64,000 bases of DNA, taken from the NCBI GenBank assembly GCA_021775455.1, contig JAJFHU010000053.1:33330-97329 (forward strand), read 5' to 3'. Positions 8,949 through 17,468 of this stretch are shown piece after piece (the stretch's first letter is position 1; each line of letters begins with the position of its first letter). The position numbers were made by a program, and so were the translations under genes. Source of the DNA: Hyphomicrobiales bacterium (GTDB taxonomy: Bacteria; Pseudomonadota; Alphaproteobacteria; Rhizobiales; Rhizobiaceae). The notes below the pieces were generated by a model. It worked only from the letters and a program-made list of their open reading frames with translations. It searched no databases and was not told the DNA's origin.

Positions 8949-10775
8949 CTATTCGACCGTAACTGACTTCGCCAGGTTACGTGGTTGGTCAACATCAGTG
9001 CCCATTAGTACCGCCGTGTGATAGGCAAGCAATTGTACGGGAATTGCATAGACCAGCGGAGTCAAGATTTCTGGAACCTCGGGCATTATAATAGTGTGAT
9101 CAGTTTTCATGCCGGCAGCAGCTGCGCCCTTTTCATCTGTAATAAGAATGATCCGGCCACCTCTTGCGGCAACTTCCTGCATATTGGAAACCGTCTTGTC
9201 GAATATGCGGTCATAGGGTGCGATCACGACAACCGGCATATCTTCGTCAATCAACGCGATTGGCCCGTGCTTCAATTCACCGGCTGCATAACCTTCTGCA
9301 TGAATATAGGATATTTCCTTGAGCTTAAGCGCGCCTTCCAGCGCTAACGGATAGCTCGTGTCACGCCCCAGATAAAGGACGTGTTTCACCTTTGCGAGAT
9401 CATGGGCAACTTTTTCAATTTCGCTTTCAAGTTTAAGCGCGCGATTGATGTAGCGCGGAGCTTCGGTTACATCGCGCACCAATTGATGTTCTTCTTCCGC
9501 GCTTAATGCTCCTCGAGCTCTACCTGCCGCAATAGCCAGTGAAACCAACGTTGAAAGCTGGCAAGTGAATGCCTTGGTTGACGCAACCCCGATTTCCGGT
9601 CCCGCAAGAGTTGGAAAAACAATCGAGGATTCGCGTGCTATGGTCGATTCATGCACATTAACAATCGATCCAATATGCTGTTTTTGATCACGGCAATATC
9701 GCAAGCTTGCCAGGGTATCTGCAGTTTCACCCGATTGGGAAATGAACAGCGACAACCCACCTTCAGTCATCGGCATTTCGCGATAGCGAAATTCAGAAGC
9801 AATATCGATATCAACCGGTAATCTAGCGTAACGCTCGAACCAGTACTTGCTGACCAGCCCGGCGAGATAGGCTGTGCCGCATGCCGAGATGGAAATTCTG
9901 TCAATTTTGGAAAAATCAAAAGGCATGTCTACCGGCAAACGTGCTTCGCATTTTCCGAAATCGAGGTAATGCGAAAGGGTGTGCGATACGACTTCTGCCT
10001 GCTCGTAAATTTCTTTCTGCATGAAATGGCGGTGATTGCCTTTGTCCACCATCAGGCTACTGCCAACTGAAAGTTGTTTAACGCGTTCTACAGGGCTTCC
10101 ATCAGTGTCAAAGATTTGGAGTGAGTTTCGCTTAATGATGCACCAGTCACCATCCTCCAAATAAGTAACCTGATTTGTAAACGGAGCCAATGCAATCGCA
10201 TCTGAACCAATATACATCGAGTTTTCACCATGACCGACCGCCAATGGCGGGCCGTTTCGTGCACCAATCATGAGATTAGGCTCATCCTTGAACATCAAGG
10301 CAATGGCAAATGCACCTTCCAATCGTTTAAATGCCTGTCGGGCAGCTTCAGCTGGCTTCATTCCCTGTTTGAGATTCCGCGCGACCAAATGGGCTACTAC
10401 TTCTGTATCTGTTTCAGAGCTGAACACATAACCGTCAGCAATCAACTCATCCTTAAGTTCACGGAAGTTTTCAATGATGCCGTTGTGAACAAGCGCTACA
10501 TTTTCAGAAAAATGGGGATGCGCGTTGGTTTCGTTGGGAACACCATGGGTTGCCCAGCGGGTATGGCCAATCCCGATCGTACCGCTGAGAGGAGCTTCAT
10601 CCAGCCGCGCCGCCAAATTGACAAGTTTACCTTCGGCACGACGTCGATCCAGACCGGTACTTTCAAGCGTTGCTACCCCGGCAGAATCATAACCTCGATA
10701 TTCAAGCCGCTTAAGCGCGTCCACCAACAACGGTGCAACCGCTTCATTTCCGATAATTCCAACAATTCCGCACAT
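8949..10775 (-). CDS. glmS: Glutamine-fructose-6-phosphate aminotransferase (isomerizing)
   Basis: The 608-residue enzyme makes glucosamine-6-phosphate from fructose-6-phosphate and glutamine, the first step to UDP-GlcNAc for peptidoglycan and lipopolysaccharide. The N-terminal nucleophile Cys2 is present (MCGIVGIIGN) with the class II glutaminase motifs GHTRWATHG and NGIIENF. Two SIS sugar-isomerase domains follow (SACGTAYLAG; ISQSGETADT; LGRDTSYPLALEGALKLKE). The C-terminus ends in LAKSVTVE, as expected for the family. glmU lies 166 nt upstream on the same strand, so the two hexosamine genes may be cotranscribed. No glmS ribozyme-like leader was recognised. Confidence 0.98.
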   Translation of the reverse strand: MCGIVGIIGNEAVAPLLVDALKRLEYRGYDSAGVATLESTGLDRRRAEGKLVNLAARLDEAPLSGTIGIGHTRWATHGVPNETNAHPHFSENVALVHNGIIENFRELKDELIADGYVFSSETDTEVVAHLVARNLKQGMKPAEAARQAFKRLEGAFAIALMFKDEPNLMIGARNGPPLAVGHGENSMYIGSDAIALAPFTNQVTYLEDGDWCIIKRNSLQIFDTDGSPVERVKQLSVGSSLMVDKGNHRHFMQKEIYEQAEVVSHTLSHYLDFGKCEARLPVDMPFDFSKIDRISISACGTAYLAGLVSKYWFERYARLPVDIDIASEFRYREMPMTEGGLSLFISQSGETADTLASLRYCRDQKQHIGSIVNVHESTIARESSIVFPTLAGPEIGVASTKAFTCQLSTLVSLAIAAGRARGALSAEEEHQLVRDVTEAPRYINRALKLESEIEKVAHDLAKVKHVLYLGRDTSYPLALEGALKLKEISYIHAEGYAAGELKHGPIALIDEDMPVVVIAPYDRIFDKTVSNMQEVAARGGRIILITDEKGAAAAGMKTDHTIIMPEVPEILTPLVYAIPVQLLAYHTAVLMGTDVDQPRNLAKSVTVE

Positions 10776-10941
10776 GGAAATCTTTCCCCGTGAGCCCGCT
10801 ACACTATCCGTTTAATTGGTTGCAGTGGACAAGAAAACTCAATTCAGGTTTCGCAATGTTTCGATGCAAGATTAGTACCAAATCCCTGAAACTTGCCTAT
10901 TTGCAGATTATTTTCCAGCTTATGGTAAATAATTCAATAAC

Positions 10942-12291
10942 TTATGAGCTGTCATTTTTGCCTCTATAACGCTCTCTCAGTGTTGCGGCATGTCCCTCTT
11001 TGTTCGTTTGGCGACCCCGAGCCACGCCAAGGGCATCGATTGGAACGTCTTCAGTTATAACGCTACCGGAGGCTACATAGGCACCATCACCAATGGTAAC
11101 CGGTGCAACAAGCGATGAATTGGATCCGATAAACACATTGGCACCAATGATAGTCTTGTGTTTATTAAATCCGTCATAGTTACAAGTGATAGTCCCCGCG
11201 CCAATGTTCGCCTTGCTGCCCACATCGGCATCTCCGATGTAAGTAAGATGATTAATCTTGGCACCCGCATGAATGTGGGCGTTCTTGATTTCAACGAAAT
11301 TACCAGCCCGGCTTCCTGAATCCATCACACTCCCAGGTCGCAGCCTGGCAAACGGACCAATGTTTACACCCTCACCAATCTTTGCACCCTCCAAGTGTGA
11401 ATAAGCACGAATGGTTGATCCCGACCCCACCTCGACACCGCGGCCAAAGAACACATTCGGCTCCAAAACGACGTCCGGCGCGAGTTTGGTATCGTGATGC
11501 AAAAATACGGTCTCGGGAGAAAGCATCGTCACCCCGTTTTGCATCGCCTCGCGACGTGCCCTCTTTTGCCAGATTGATTCTGCAAGTGCCAGTTCAGCGC
11601 GGGTATTTACACCCAACAACTCCTCTTTCGATGCTTCAAGCGCCAGAACATTCAATCCCTGTTTTGATGCAACCTCAACAATGTCTGTCAAGTAATACTC
11701 GCCGCGTTTATTGCGGTTACCAATGGCACTAACCAGTTCAAGTGCCTTCGAACCGTTAATTGCCATAATGCCACCATTGCAAAGCGAAATTCGCAGTTCT
11801 TCCTCACTGGCTTCCTTGTGCTCCCGAATCCTGATCAGCTGTTCATCGATGACAATAAACCGCCCGTATCCATCTGGATCTTCAGTCTGAAACCCAACCG
11901 CTGCTACATCGGCTCCATTTGCCAATGCCTGACGCATTTGAAGTAGCGTGTCCTGCGTAATCAGTGCTGTATCTCCAAACAGGACCAGAACATCATCATA
12001 TCTCCGGGAAAGAGCATCCTTTGCTGCCATCACTGCATGAGCAGTTCCAAGGCGCTCTTCCTGCTTGAAAAGCTCGATTTTGTCGCTTTCCGATGATGCG
12101 ATATCACCGACCTTGTTTCCGCCATTACCAACCACCAGAGCAATGGCATCAGTTCCAGCCTCTATAACGCCACGCAGAACGTGACTGATCATAGGTAACC
12201 CACCGACCTCATGCAGGACTTTCGGCTTGTCGGACCGCATCCGTGTTCCCTCGCCTGCTGCGAGGATGATGGTTAAACAGGTGCGCGCCAT
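10942..12291 (-). CDS. glmU: Bifunctional UDP-GlcNAc pyrophosphorylase / glucosamine-1-phosphate acetyltransferase
   Basis: The 449-residue enzyme acetylates glucosamine-1-phosphate and then uridylylates it to UDP-GlcNAc. The N-terminal uridyltransferase has [15 protein letters not shown] at residues about 10-24 and LFGDTALI near 100. The C-terminal half is a left-handed beta-helix of hexapeptide repeats ([29 protein letters not shown]) with the acetyltransferase histidine region [13 protein letters not shown] near residue 345-357. It is upstream of glmS on the same strand. The start ATG gives the standard [16 protein letters not shown]-terminus. Confidence 0.98.
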   Translation of the reverse strand: MARTCLTIILAAGEGTRMRSDKPKVLHEVGGLPMISHVLRGVIEAGTDAIALVVGNGGNKVGDIASSESDKIELFKQEERLGTAHAVMAAKDALSRRYDDVLVLFGDTALITQDTLLQMRQALANGADVAAVGFQTEDPDGYGRFIVIDEQLIRIREHKEASEEELRISLCNGGIMAINGSKALELVSAIGNRNKRGEYYLTDIVEVASKQGLNVLALEASKEELLGVNTRAELALAESIWQKRARREAMQNGVTMLSPETVFLHHDTKLAPDVVLEPNVFFGRGVEVGSGSTIRAYSHLEGAKIGEGVNIGPFARLRPGSVMDSGSRAGNFVEIKNAHIHAGAKINHLTYIGDADVGSKANIGAGTITCNYDGFNKHKTIIGANVFIGSNSSLVAPVTIGDGAYVASGSVITEDVPIDALGVARGRQTNKEGHAATLRERYRGKNDSS

Positions 12292-12466
12292 GATGGTATC
12301 CTGAGTTTCATACTAATTGCCGAGTCGCCAAAACAGGGGCAATGCTTGACATAAACAATCTTGGCGCCAAAAAACAGTACCATCATAATTTCTTCACCCG
12401 TCATATGCGGAGTTCACAACAATTTCCCCAGAAACTGAACCAAATGCCAAGCCATTTGCCTATTCA

Positions 12467-13348
12467 ATGTTGTTTTTGGCCGCGCTGTTCCTGTCGACAA
12501 ATATGGTGTTTGGTAAAGCTATTACATCTGTGGAGCCATTTACACTGGCAATGCTACGCTGGGTAATTGCCTCTGCAATCTTGCTTTGCCTGTGTCGACC
12601 AAGCTGGCCGGTGCTTCTGCAGACGTTTCGTGAAAACTACAAACTGTTGTTTTTATGCGGTTTTCTCGGTTACTGGACATGTGGAGGGATTGTTTACCTT
12701 GCCCTGCGCTACACTTCTGCAACGAATGGAATACTGATCTACACCACCACACCTTTGATCATATTGGGTATCGAGGCCTGGTGGCGAAATCGTGGCATCA
12801 GTTTTCGGGAGATTTTGGGGATTACTATTGCCGTATCCGGTGTTCTTGCAATAATCCTGCAGGGAGATTTTTCCACCTTGCTCACGATACAATTCAACCC
12901 TGGTGACATAATATTTGTTTTGGTGGCAATCAGCTGGGCGGTTTATTCAGTGCTTCTCAAATCCCCATCCCTAAGCCATCTGCGGACATTGCCATTGCTG
13001 GCACTTGTTGCATCTTGCGGAGCGGTTTTGGTAATTCCGTTCGCTATTGGCGAGATTGCGCTTTTTCAAAAATTTCCGGTAACTCGTTTTGAATGGCTGA
13101 ATATAGGCGGGATAGTAGTATTTTCATCCATCCTGTCCTTCTTGAGTTATCAATACGGTGTCCGGATGCTTGGTGCATCAATTGCCGGGATTTTCATGTA
13201 TTTGATGCCGGCATTTGGCTTGTATCTTTCGTGGGTGTTCCTTGGGGAACGGCTGGAAGCGTTCCACATTTCGGGTACCATTTTCATATTGGGAGGTGTG
13301 GTTACAGCAACCCTGCCAATCAGGCTCTCGAAGCGTTCCGCTCCATAA
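12467..13348 (+). CDS. EamA/DMT family transporter
   Basis: This is a 293-residue membrane protein with about ten hydrophobic segments arranged as two EamA repeats, the pattern of drug/metabolite transporters. The first repeat starts at LAALFLSTNMVFGKA and carries RYTSATNGILIYTTTPL; the second carries WAVYSVLLKSPSL and MYLMPAFGLYLSWVFLGERL. The substrate is not predictable; relatives export amino acids or other small metabolites. No in-frame ATG lies upstream, so the start at the first hydrophobic segment is kept although the N-terminus is short. It converges on ccdA, 12 nt away. Confidence 0.85.
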   Translation: MLFLAALFLSTNMVFGKAITSVEPFTLAMLRWVIASAILLCLCRPSWPVLLQTFRENYKLLFLCGFLGYWTCGGIVYLALRYTSATNGILIYTTTPLIILGIEAWWRNRGISFREILGITIAVSGVLAIILQGDFSTLLTIQFNPGDIIFVLVAISWAVYSVLLKSPSLSHLRTLPLLALVASCGAVLVIPFAIGEIALFQKFPVTRFEWLNIGGIVVFSSILSFLSYQYGVRMLGASIAGIFMYLMPAFGLYLSWVFLGERLEAFHISGTIFILGGVVTATLPIRLSKRSAP

Positions 13349-13360
13349 TTTTTATGTTAC

Positions 13361-14101
13361 TTATCCCAATTGGCCCAAAGCCGGAAACATCTCAAGTAAC
13401 CAGAATGAAATACGCTGAATGTCGCCAGTCAGGAACAGTACGCCGGTTGCAACCAGCATAACGCCTGCGACCTTTTCCACCGTACCAAGATGCCTCTTGA
13501 ACCGGTCCGAAAACGCCATGAACGGACCAACAAACAGGGATGCCAGAATGAACGGAATTCCCAAACCCGCTGAGTAGATAGCTAGTAACAGAGCACCTTC
13601 AACTACTGTATCCTTGGAGCCCGCTATTGCAAGAATGGGTGAAAGAATTGGCCCGATACACGGTGTCCAGCCAAATCCGAAGGCAAGTCCCATCACAAAG
13701 GCACCTATCGTACCTACACCGGACGCCTGAAACCGTGCTTCCCGCTCCAGCAAAGCAAAGCGAAAAACTCCCAAAAAGTGCAATCCCATAACAATTATGG
13801 CGATTCCCGCTATCTTTGCCAACACATCAGACCATGCGAGTAACAACTGTCCCAAAGCAGACGCGGTAGCACCAAGACTGACAAAGACAACTGAAAATCC
13901 CGCCACAAAAAGCAAAGAGCGGATTAACAGTCTTCGTCTTGTTTCGGAAATATCTGGATTTTCAACCCGGTTACCTTCTGACAACTCCGTAATGGTCGCG
14001 CCAGCCATAAAACCAAGATAAGGCGGAACCAACGGCAATACGCACGGTGATAGGAATGAAATTGCACCAGCTAAAAGTGCATAAAAGGGAAGCATGTCCA
14101 T
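13361..14101 (-). CDS. ccdA: Cytochrome c biogenesis protein CcdA
   Basis: This 246-residue inner-membrane protein of the CcdA/DsbD-transmembrane family passes reducing power from cytoplasmic thioredoxin to periplasmic apocytochrome c maturation. It has six predicted membrane segments and the two redox cysteines in conserved settings: Cys20 in FLSPCVLPLVPPYLG and Cys148 in FGWTPCIGPIL. The longest frame begins 33 codons earlier. The ATG at 14101 (MDMLPFYALLAG) is chosen because the first membrane helix of the family begins directly after it. No clear Shine-Dalgarno sequence was seen. No other cytochrome c maturation gene is in the window. Confidence 0.92.
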   Translation of the reverse strand: MDMLPFYALLAGAISFLSPCVLPLVPPYLGFMAGATITELSEGNRVENPDISETRRRLLIRSLLFVAGFSVVFVSLGATASALGQLLLAWSDVLAKIAGIAIIVMGLHFLGVFRFALLEREARFQASGVGTIGAFVMGLAFGFGWTPCIGPILSPILAIAGSKDTVVEGALLLAIYSAGLGIPFILASLFVGPFMAFSDRFKRHLGTVEKVAGVMLVATGVLFLTGDIQRISFWLLEMFPALGQLG

Positions 14102-14348
14102 TAGATTGGCGAATCCACAGTAAAAAAATTTGTAAACAGTTCCTGCGTAGATACCGGATAATTGTCTCACGCAAAAGTCACAGATTTGCGATGCAGCCAT
14201 TTAACGTCAACACGGGGCAATAATTGCCATGTTTTTAAGGTTTCCGTGCTTTTCCTATTGACCCCGCACCCTACTGCCCCTATTTTCCGCCGCGTTCCAG
14301 ACATTGGAACAACCGAGTCATTTCCTGCATTATTACCAGGAAATTTTG

Positions 14349-14424
14349 GAGCCCGTAGCTCAGTTGGTAGAGCGCCTCCCTTTTAAGGAGGATGTCCACG
14401 GTTCGAGCCCGTGCGGGCTCACCA
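14349..14424 (+). tRNA. tRNA-Lys (anticodon UUU)
   Basis: This is a 76-nt cloverleaf with the CCA end encoded. The acceptor stem GAGCCCG pairs with CGGGCTC. The D-arm is GCTC-AGTTGGTA-GAGC, the anticodon loop CTTTTAA carries TTT, and the T-arm contains GTTCGAGC. A possible promoter (TTGGAA at 14304, CATTAT at 14328, 18-nt spacer) lies just upstream. Confidence 0.97.
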
Positions 14425-14579
14425 CTTTCCTTAACGTTTTGATTTCATTGCTGTATTGAGAAAACTATTCAGCCTGCACGAATTGTGGCATTTGGCACAG
14501 ATTCTATCGTTGCCCTGCGCTAGTTTCACTCTTCAAGAAAGTGCAACCCGTGAAATTCAGCCATGAAAGCTCCAAAGCG

Positions 14580-15398
14580 ATGGAAAACGTGAAATTAAAA
14601 TTGGGCGCCGTCATACTCTGCGCGATTGCTACAGGCATGAGCACTATAACAGTATCGGCGCAAACCGTTATTGGAAGTGTGGTGTCTGCAGATCAAAAAC
14701 TCATCGGTTCCCACAGTGGCACGCTTTCAGCCGGTTCTCCGGTGCATCGCAATGAACTGATCCGGTCAGATGAAACCGGCGTTGGTCAGTTCAAGTTTAT
14801 TGATGGTACAAAGATGGTTGTCGGTCCGAACGCAACAATTTCACTCGACAGCCTGATATACAACGATAATACCAATAGTCTGATGGAATTCACCTTAACG
14901 GCAGCTTCTGGTGCAATCCGCTTTATTAGTGGAACAGGCCAATCTTCTGCATACAAGATCAAAACGCCAGTTGGTACGCTCGGTTTGCGTGGCACAGCAT
15001 TTGATATAGGCATCTTTGGAACCCGCACCTATGTGATGCTGGTCAAAGGTGAAGTGGAATTTTGCGGTACCGGCGGCAATTGCACCACGCTCAACAAGCG
15101 GTGCGGATATATGGTTGCAGACGCCAACGGAAAAGTATCCGATCAAATGCTCCCGCGCACCGGTCAATATACGTACAATGATCGCAAAAACTTTTTCCCG
15201 TTCATCGCCAGCCAGCGAGGCTTGAAGGCTCAATTCAAATTGGTGCAAGGGTGTCGCGGAAGCAGTCGTGGACAGCATGGTGGAGGCAGTGGCGACGGAA
15301 CCGGAGGACCGGGTCCAGGCAGCGGCGGTTCAGGTGGTGGCAGCCCGAGCGGTGGTGGCAGCCCGAGCGGTGGTGGAAGCCCCGGCGGCGTTGGCTAA
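14580..15398 (+). CDS. Secreted FecR-domain protein with Gly/Ser/Pro tail
   Basis: From the ATG at 14580 this is a 272-residue exported protein. It has a signal peptide (basic MENVKLK, hydrophobic core LGAVILCAIATG, cleavage after VSA). A FecR-type beta domain follows (FIDGTKMVVGPNATISLD; FISGTGQSSAYKIKTPVGTLGLRGTAFDI). A middle region contains three or four cysteines, and the last ~40 residues are a low-complexity Gly/Ser/Pro tail. Relatives are stand-alone periplasmic or secreted FecR-domain proteins of unknown role, unlike the membrane-bound sigma regulators. A GTG at 14541 would add 13 residues. A short inverted repeat with a TTTGT tail at 15441-15455 may end transcription. Confidence 0.75.
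   Translation: MENVKLKLGAVILCAIATGMSTITVSAQTVIGSVVSADQKLIGSHSGTLSAGSPVHRNELIRSDETGVGQFKFIDGTKMVVGPNATISLDSLIYNDNTNSLMEFTLTAASGAIRFISGTGQSSAYKIKTPVGTLGLRGTAFDIGIFGTRTYVMLVKGEVEFCGTGGNCTTLNKRCGYMVADANGKVSDQMLPRTGQYTYNDRKNFFPFIASQRGLKAQFKLVQGCRGSSRGQHGGGSGDGTGGPGPGSGGSGGGSPSGGGSPSGGGSPGGVG
15333..15386 (+). repeat. Three tandem 18-bp units encoding GGGSPS/GGGSPG
   Basis: The unit GGTGGTGGCAGCCCGAGC occurs twice exactly (15333-15350, 15351-15368) and a third time with changes (15369-15386). It lies in frame within the C-terminal tail of the FecR-domain gene and encodes a flexible glycine/serine/proline repeat that could vary in length by slippage. Confidence 0.9.
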
Positions 15399-15493
15399 AA
15401 TCCAACCTCCCGCATCTCTGAAAATTACAGCCAAGGCAATCAACCATCTTGGTTGTTTGTGCCTGGTACTTACAATTAACCGATGATGGAGAA

Positions 15494-15569
15494 TGGCAGG
15501 GGCAGAGAGACTCGAACTCACGACCTACGGTTTTGGAGACCGTCGCTCTACCAACTGAGCTATACCCCT
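15494..15569 (-). tRNA. tRNA-Trp (anticodon CCA)
   Basis: Read on the minus strand this is a 76-nt cloverleaf with an encoded CCA. The acceptor stem AGGGGTA pairs with TGCCCCT, the D-arm is GCTC-AGTTGGTA-GAGC, and the anticodon stem ACGGT/ACCGT encloses CTCCAAA with anticodon CCA. The T-arm has GTTCGAG. In many alphaproteobacteria tRNA-Trp precedes secE-nusG; here it does not. Confidence 0.97.
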
Positions 15570-15637
15570 AAACGCGTGAGCGTTTGTGTGAGCTTTACTA
15601 GGGGGCTTCTGATAAAACTTCAAGGCAAAAAACTGAA

Positions 15638-15668
15638 AAGCCGCTGCTCAATATCGCGACAGCGGCTT
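15638..15668 (-). terminator. Intrinsic terminator after the SH3-like gene
   Basis: Nine-base arms AAGCCGCTG (15638-15646) and CAGCGGCTT (15660-15668) form a perfect stem. Read leftwards it is followed by TTTTCAGTTTTTT. It lies 28 nt beyond the stop codon of the gene at 15697-16020. Confidence 0.8.
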
Positions 15669-15696
15669 GTCTTCGTAAACGCAGGGAATTGCAGAT

Positions 15697-16020
15697 TTAA
15701 TGCTGAACCAAGTAGCGGCTGTTAACCCAACCCCACTGACCATCATAATTAACCTTACACCAGTCCGATGCATATTCCTTGTAAATGCAACGTTGCACCC
15801 AAACGAACTGACCGTCATGTGGAATTTCACCAACTTGCTGCGAATAATATGCAGGCCATTTGCGATTGTTCAGGCTATCCCACGATTCCACAGAAATCAC
15901 ATAGGCATCATGGTTTGCAATATAACCTTCAGCAGATGCCGTTGTTACCGCCGACGCACTTAATACGGAAGCGGCACAAATTCCCAAAGCGATGGATCTG
16001 ATACCGTTTGAATAAAACAT
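15697..16020 (-). CDS. Secreted SH3-like domain protein
   Basis: From the ATG at 16020 this is a 107-residue protein with a signal peptide (MFYSNGIRSIALGICAASVL, cleavage after ASA). The remaining single domain has the look of a bacterial SH3-like module, with alternating beta strands and CIYKEYASDWCKVNYDGQWGW towards the end. Such domains bind peptidoglycan or other ligands in the periplasm. The longest frame starts 34 codons earlier, but the inner ATG has an AAGGA-type ribosome-binding site at the right distance and starts the signal peptide. The terminator at 15638-15668 ends the unit. Confidence 0.72.
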   Translation of the reverse strand: MFYSNGIRSIALGICAASVLSASAVTTASAEGYIANHDAYVISVESWDSLNNRKWPAYYSQQVGEIPHDGQFVWVQRCIYKEYASDWCKVNYDGQWGWVNSRYLVQH

Positions 16021-16141
16021 GAGTTTGTCCTTCTTGAGCGGCCCCTTGTCTGTTTCAGCGACGATAGCTACAAGGCCATGATAACGCCGTGTGTTTGAAC
16101 ACAGGCTGTGAAGGAAATTCATTTCTCATTCAGATTGTGGA

Positions 16142-16987
16142 TTAGTAGCGTTTGAACATCGCTGCTCGGAGTGCAGTAAACTGACGTTTTATTGGGGAAA
16201 GAGTAATTGGCTTATCAAAGATGCTGTAGCCTGATCGCTCCAATTTGTAAGCAAGTGGCTTTACAAATGCCAGAGGCATGAACACTCCCCTGGAACGGTT
16301 TTTCAACGACTGCAACGCTGAACCAGCTTTATTGTGATGATCATTGGTCAAGTTCAACATTTCTCTGACAACGGACAGATGTCTGTCGTCTGGATCATTC
16401 TTCAACCAGCTTTCCATATTTAGACCATGCTGATCGATAATTTGCACCGGTAACGGGCACTTTCCAAAATTTCGATCTATTGCCAATCGCGATAAAAGCC
16501 GGATCGTTCCAATGGCCATCCCAGCATGGCCGCACGCTTCTGCCAGTTCTGGGGTGCGATCATTGCCGACGCATAGAGCCGCCATCTGCATCATCGTGGA
16601 GACAGTTTCACCTAGATACCCTTCGTAAGTGCCTGTGTCCGGCATAGGATCATGATAAAGATCAAACGTTCGTGCTTCCAGATAGTTGATGAATGTCTCA
16701 AACGGTAATTCATTTCGAATTATCGTATCCATGAGGTTTGCAGCGAGTGGTCCAGCATCTGTCGGGACAGTCTTTGACGCGACCAAATCCCGCCACCACT
16801 GCATCCGGATCTCACCTGGCAATGGCTCCGATACCAGGTCTGGTATTCGCCGTATTTCAGCATCAAATGTGTATATTGATGCGACATCGCCTCGAACATT
16901 TTCCGGAAGATACAAGCAGGTCAAATATCTTTCTGGATCAATGCTTCTGAGTATTTCCAGAGCTGCGCTGACGTTGGGATCTGCCAT
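16142..16987 (-). CDS. Squalene/phytoene synthase family protein
   Basis: This is a 281-residue protein from the ATG at 16987 (MADPNVSAALEILRSIDPER). It has the family landmarks RYLTCLYLPENVRGDVASIY and FDAEIRRI, an aspartate-containing first region, then YLEARTFDLYHDPMP and GHAGMAIGTIRLL. This SQS/PSY-like protein is a regular member of the Hyphomicrobiales yajC-secDF-DUF498 neighbourhood. The canonical paired DxxxD motifs are weak here, and relatives include the NDUFAF6 complex I assembly factor group, so a true prenyl-condensing activity is uncertain. The frame upstream of 16987 lacks family similarity. Confidence 0.75.
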   Translation of the reverse strand: MADPNVSAALEILRSIDPERYLTCLYLPENVRGDVASIYTFDAEIRRIPDLVSEPLPGEIRMQWWRDLVASKTVPTDAGPLAANLMDTIIRNELPFETFINYLEARTFDLYHDPMPDTGTYEGYLGETVSTMMQMAALCVGNDRTPELAEACGHAGMAIGTIRLLSRLAIDRNFGKCPLPVQIIDQHGLNMESWLKNDPDDRHLSVVREMLNLTNDHHNKAGSALQSLKNRSRGVFMPLAFVKPLAYKLERSGYSIFDKPITLSPIKRQFTALRAAMFKRY

Positions 16988-17181
16988 AAAGCTGGTACAC
17001 AATGTGAATTGGACTACCCTGATATCCGGTTTTCCGCACATCCACAATGACCCGAAATGACAACAACAGGAAAGCGCAATTTGTTGACGGTTGGACAATT
17101 GCTGTACGCATGGCAATGTTGGAATGAGAGACAGATTCGCTTTGTACTTCACTGTTGAAGTGACATCAAAAGGAGAAAATC

Positions 17182-17418
17182 ATGAGCAACAAGTTTTGGG
17201 CTGGAATTTTTGCTGCAGCGTTAATGCTTGGTACATTTAGCGCGCAGGCTGCCCTGAATCAATTGAATACGCCAGTGGCTGCACCACAAGTGGTGTCAAC
17301 AAAAACTGCCCATCTGAAAAAGAAGCGAAGACACCGTCATTGCCATATTGTGATTACACTAGGTCATGCCAACAAGAAGTGTCACACACACAGTCACTGG
17401 GTATTGCACCACGGTTGA
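17182..17418 (+). CDS. Small secreted His/Lys-rich protein
   Basis: This 78-residue frame has a strong ribosome-binding site (AAAAGGAGAAAATC) before its ATG and a clear signal peptide (NKFWAGIFAAALMLGTFSA, cleavage after AQA). The mature part is about 54 residues. It starts with a proline/valine-rich stretch, then a basic KKKRRHRH segment, and ends in a histidine-rich region with two cysteines (HCHIV...KKCHTHSHW...HHG). Histidine and cysteine spacing suggests metal binding, but this is inference. I do not recognise a family. It is followed by an intrinsic terminator shared with the MocR gene end. Confidence 0.7.
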   Translation: MSNKFWAGIFAAALMLGTFSAQAALNQLNTPVAAPQVVSTKTAHLKKKRRHRHCHIVITLGHANKKCHTHSHWVLHHG

Positions 17419-17437
17419 TAGCAATTATGTTTGGTAA

Positions 17438-17465
17438 AGCGGTCAAAATCTTTATTTTGACCGCT
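17438..17465. terminator. Bidirectional intrinsic terminator
   Basis: This is a perfect 12-bp inverted repeat (AGCGGTCAAAAT at 17438-17449, ATTTTGACCGCT at 17454-17465) with a CTTT loop. It is followed rightwards by ATTTTATT. It separates the convergent small secreted gene and the MocR gene (stop at 17469) and can serve both. Confidence 0.85.
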
Positions 17466-17468
17466 ATT

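Noticed and set aside
12361..12370. TTGGCGCCAA, a 10-bp palindrome before the DMT transporter gene
   Set aside because: A 10-bp palindrome is expected by chance at this scale and no second site or promoter pair lies near it.
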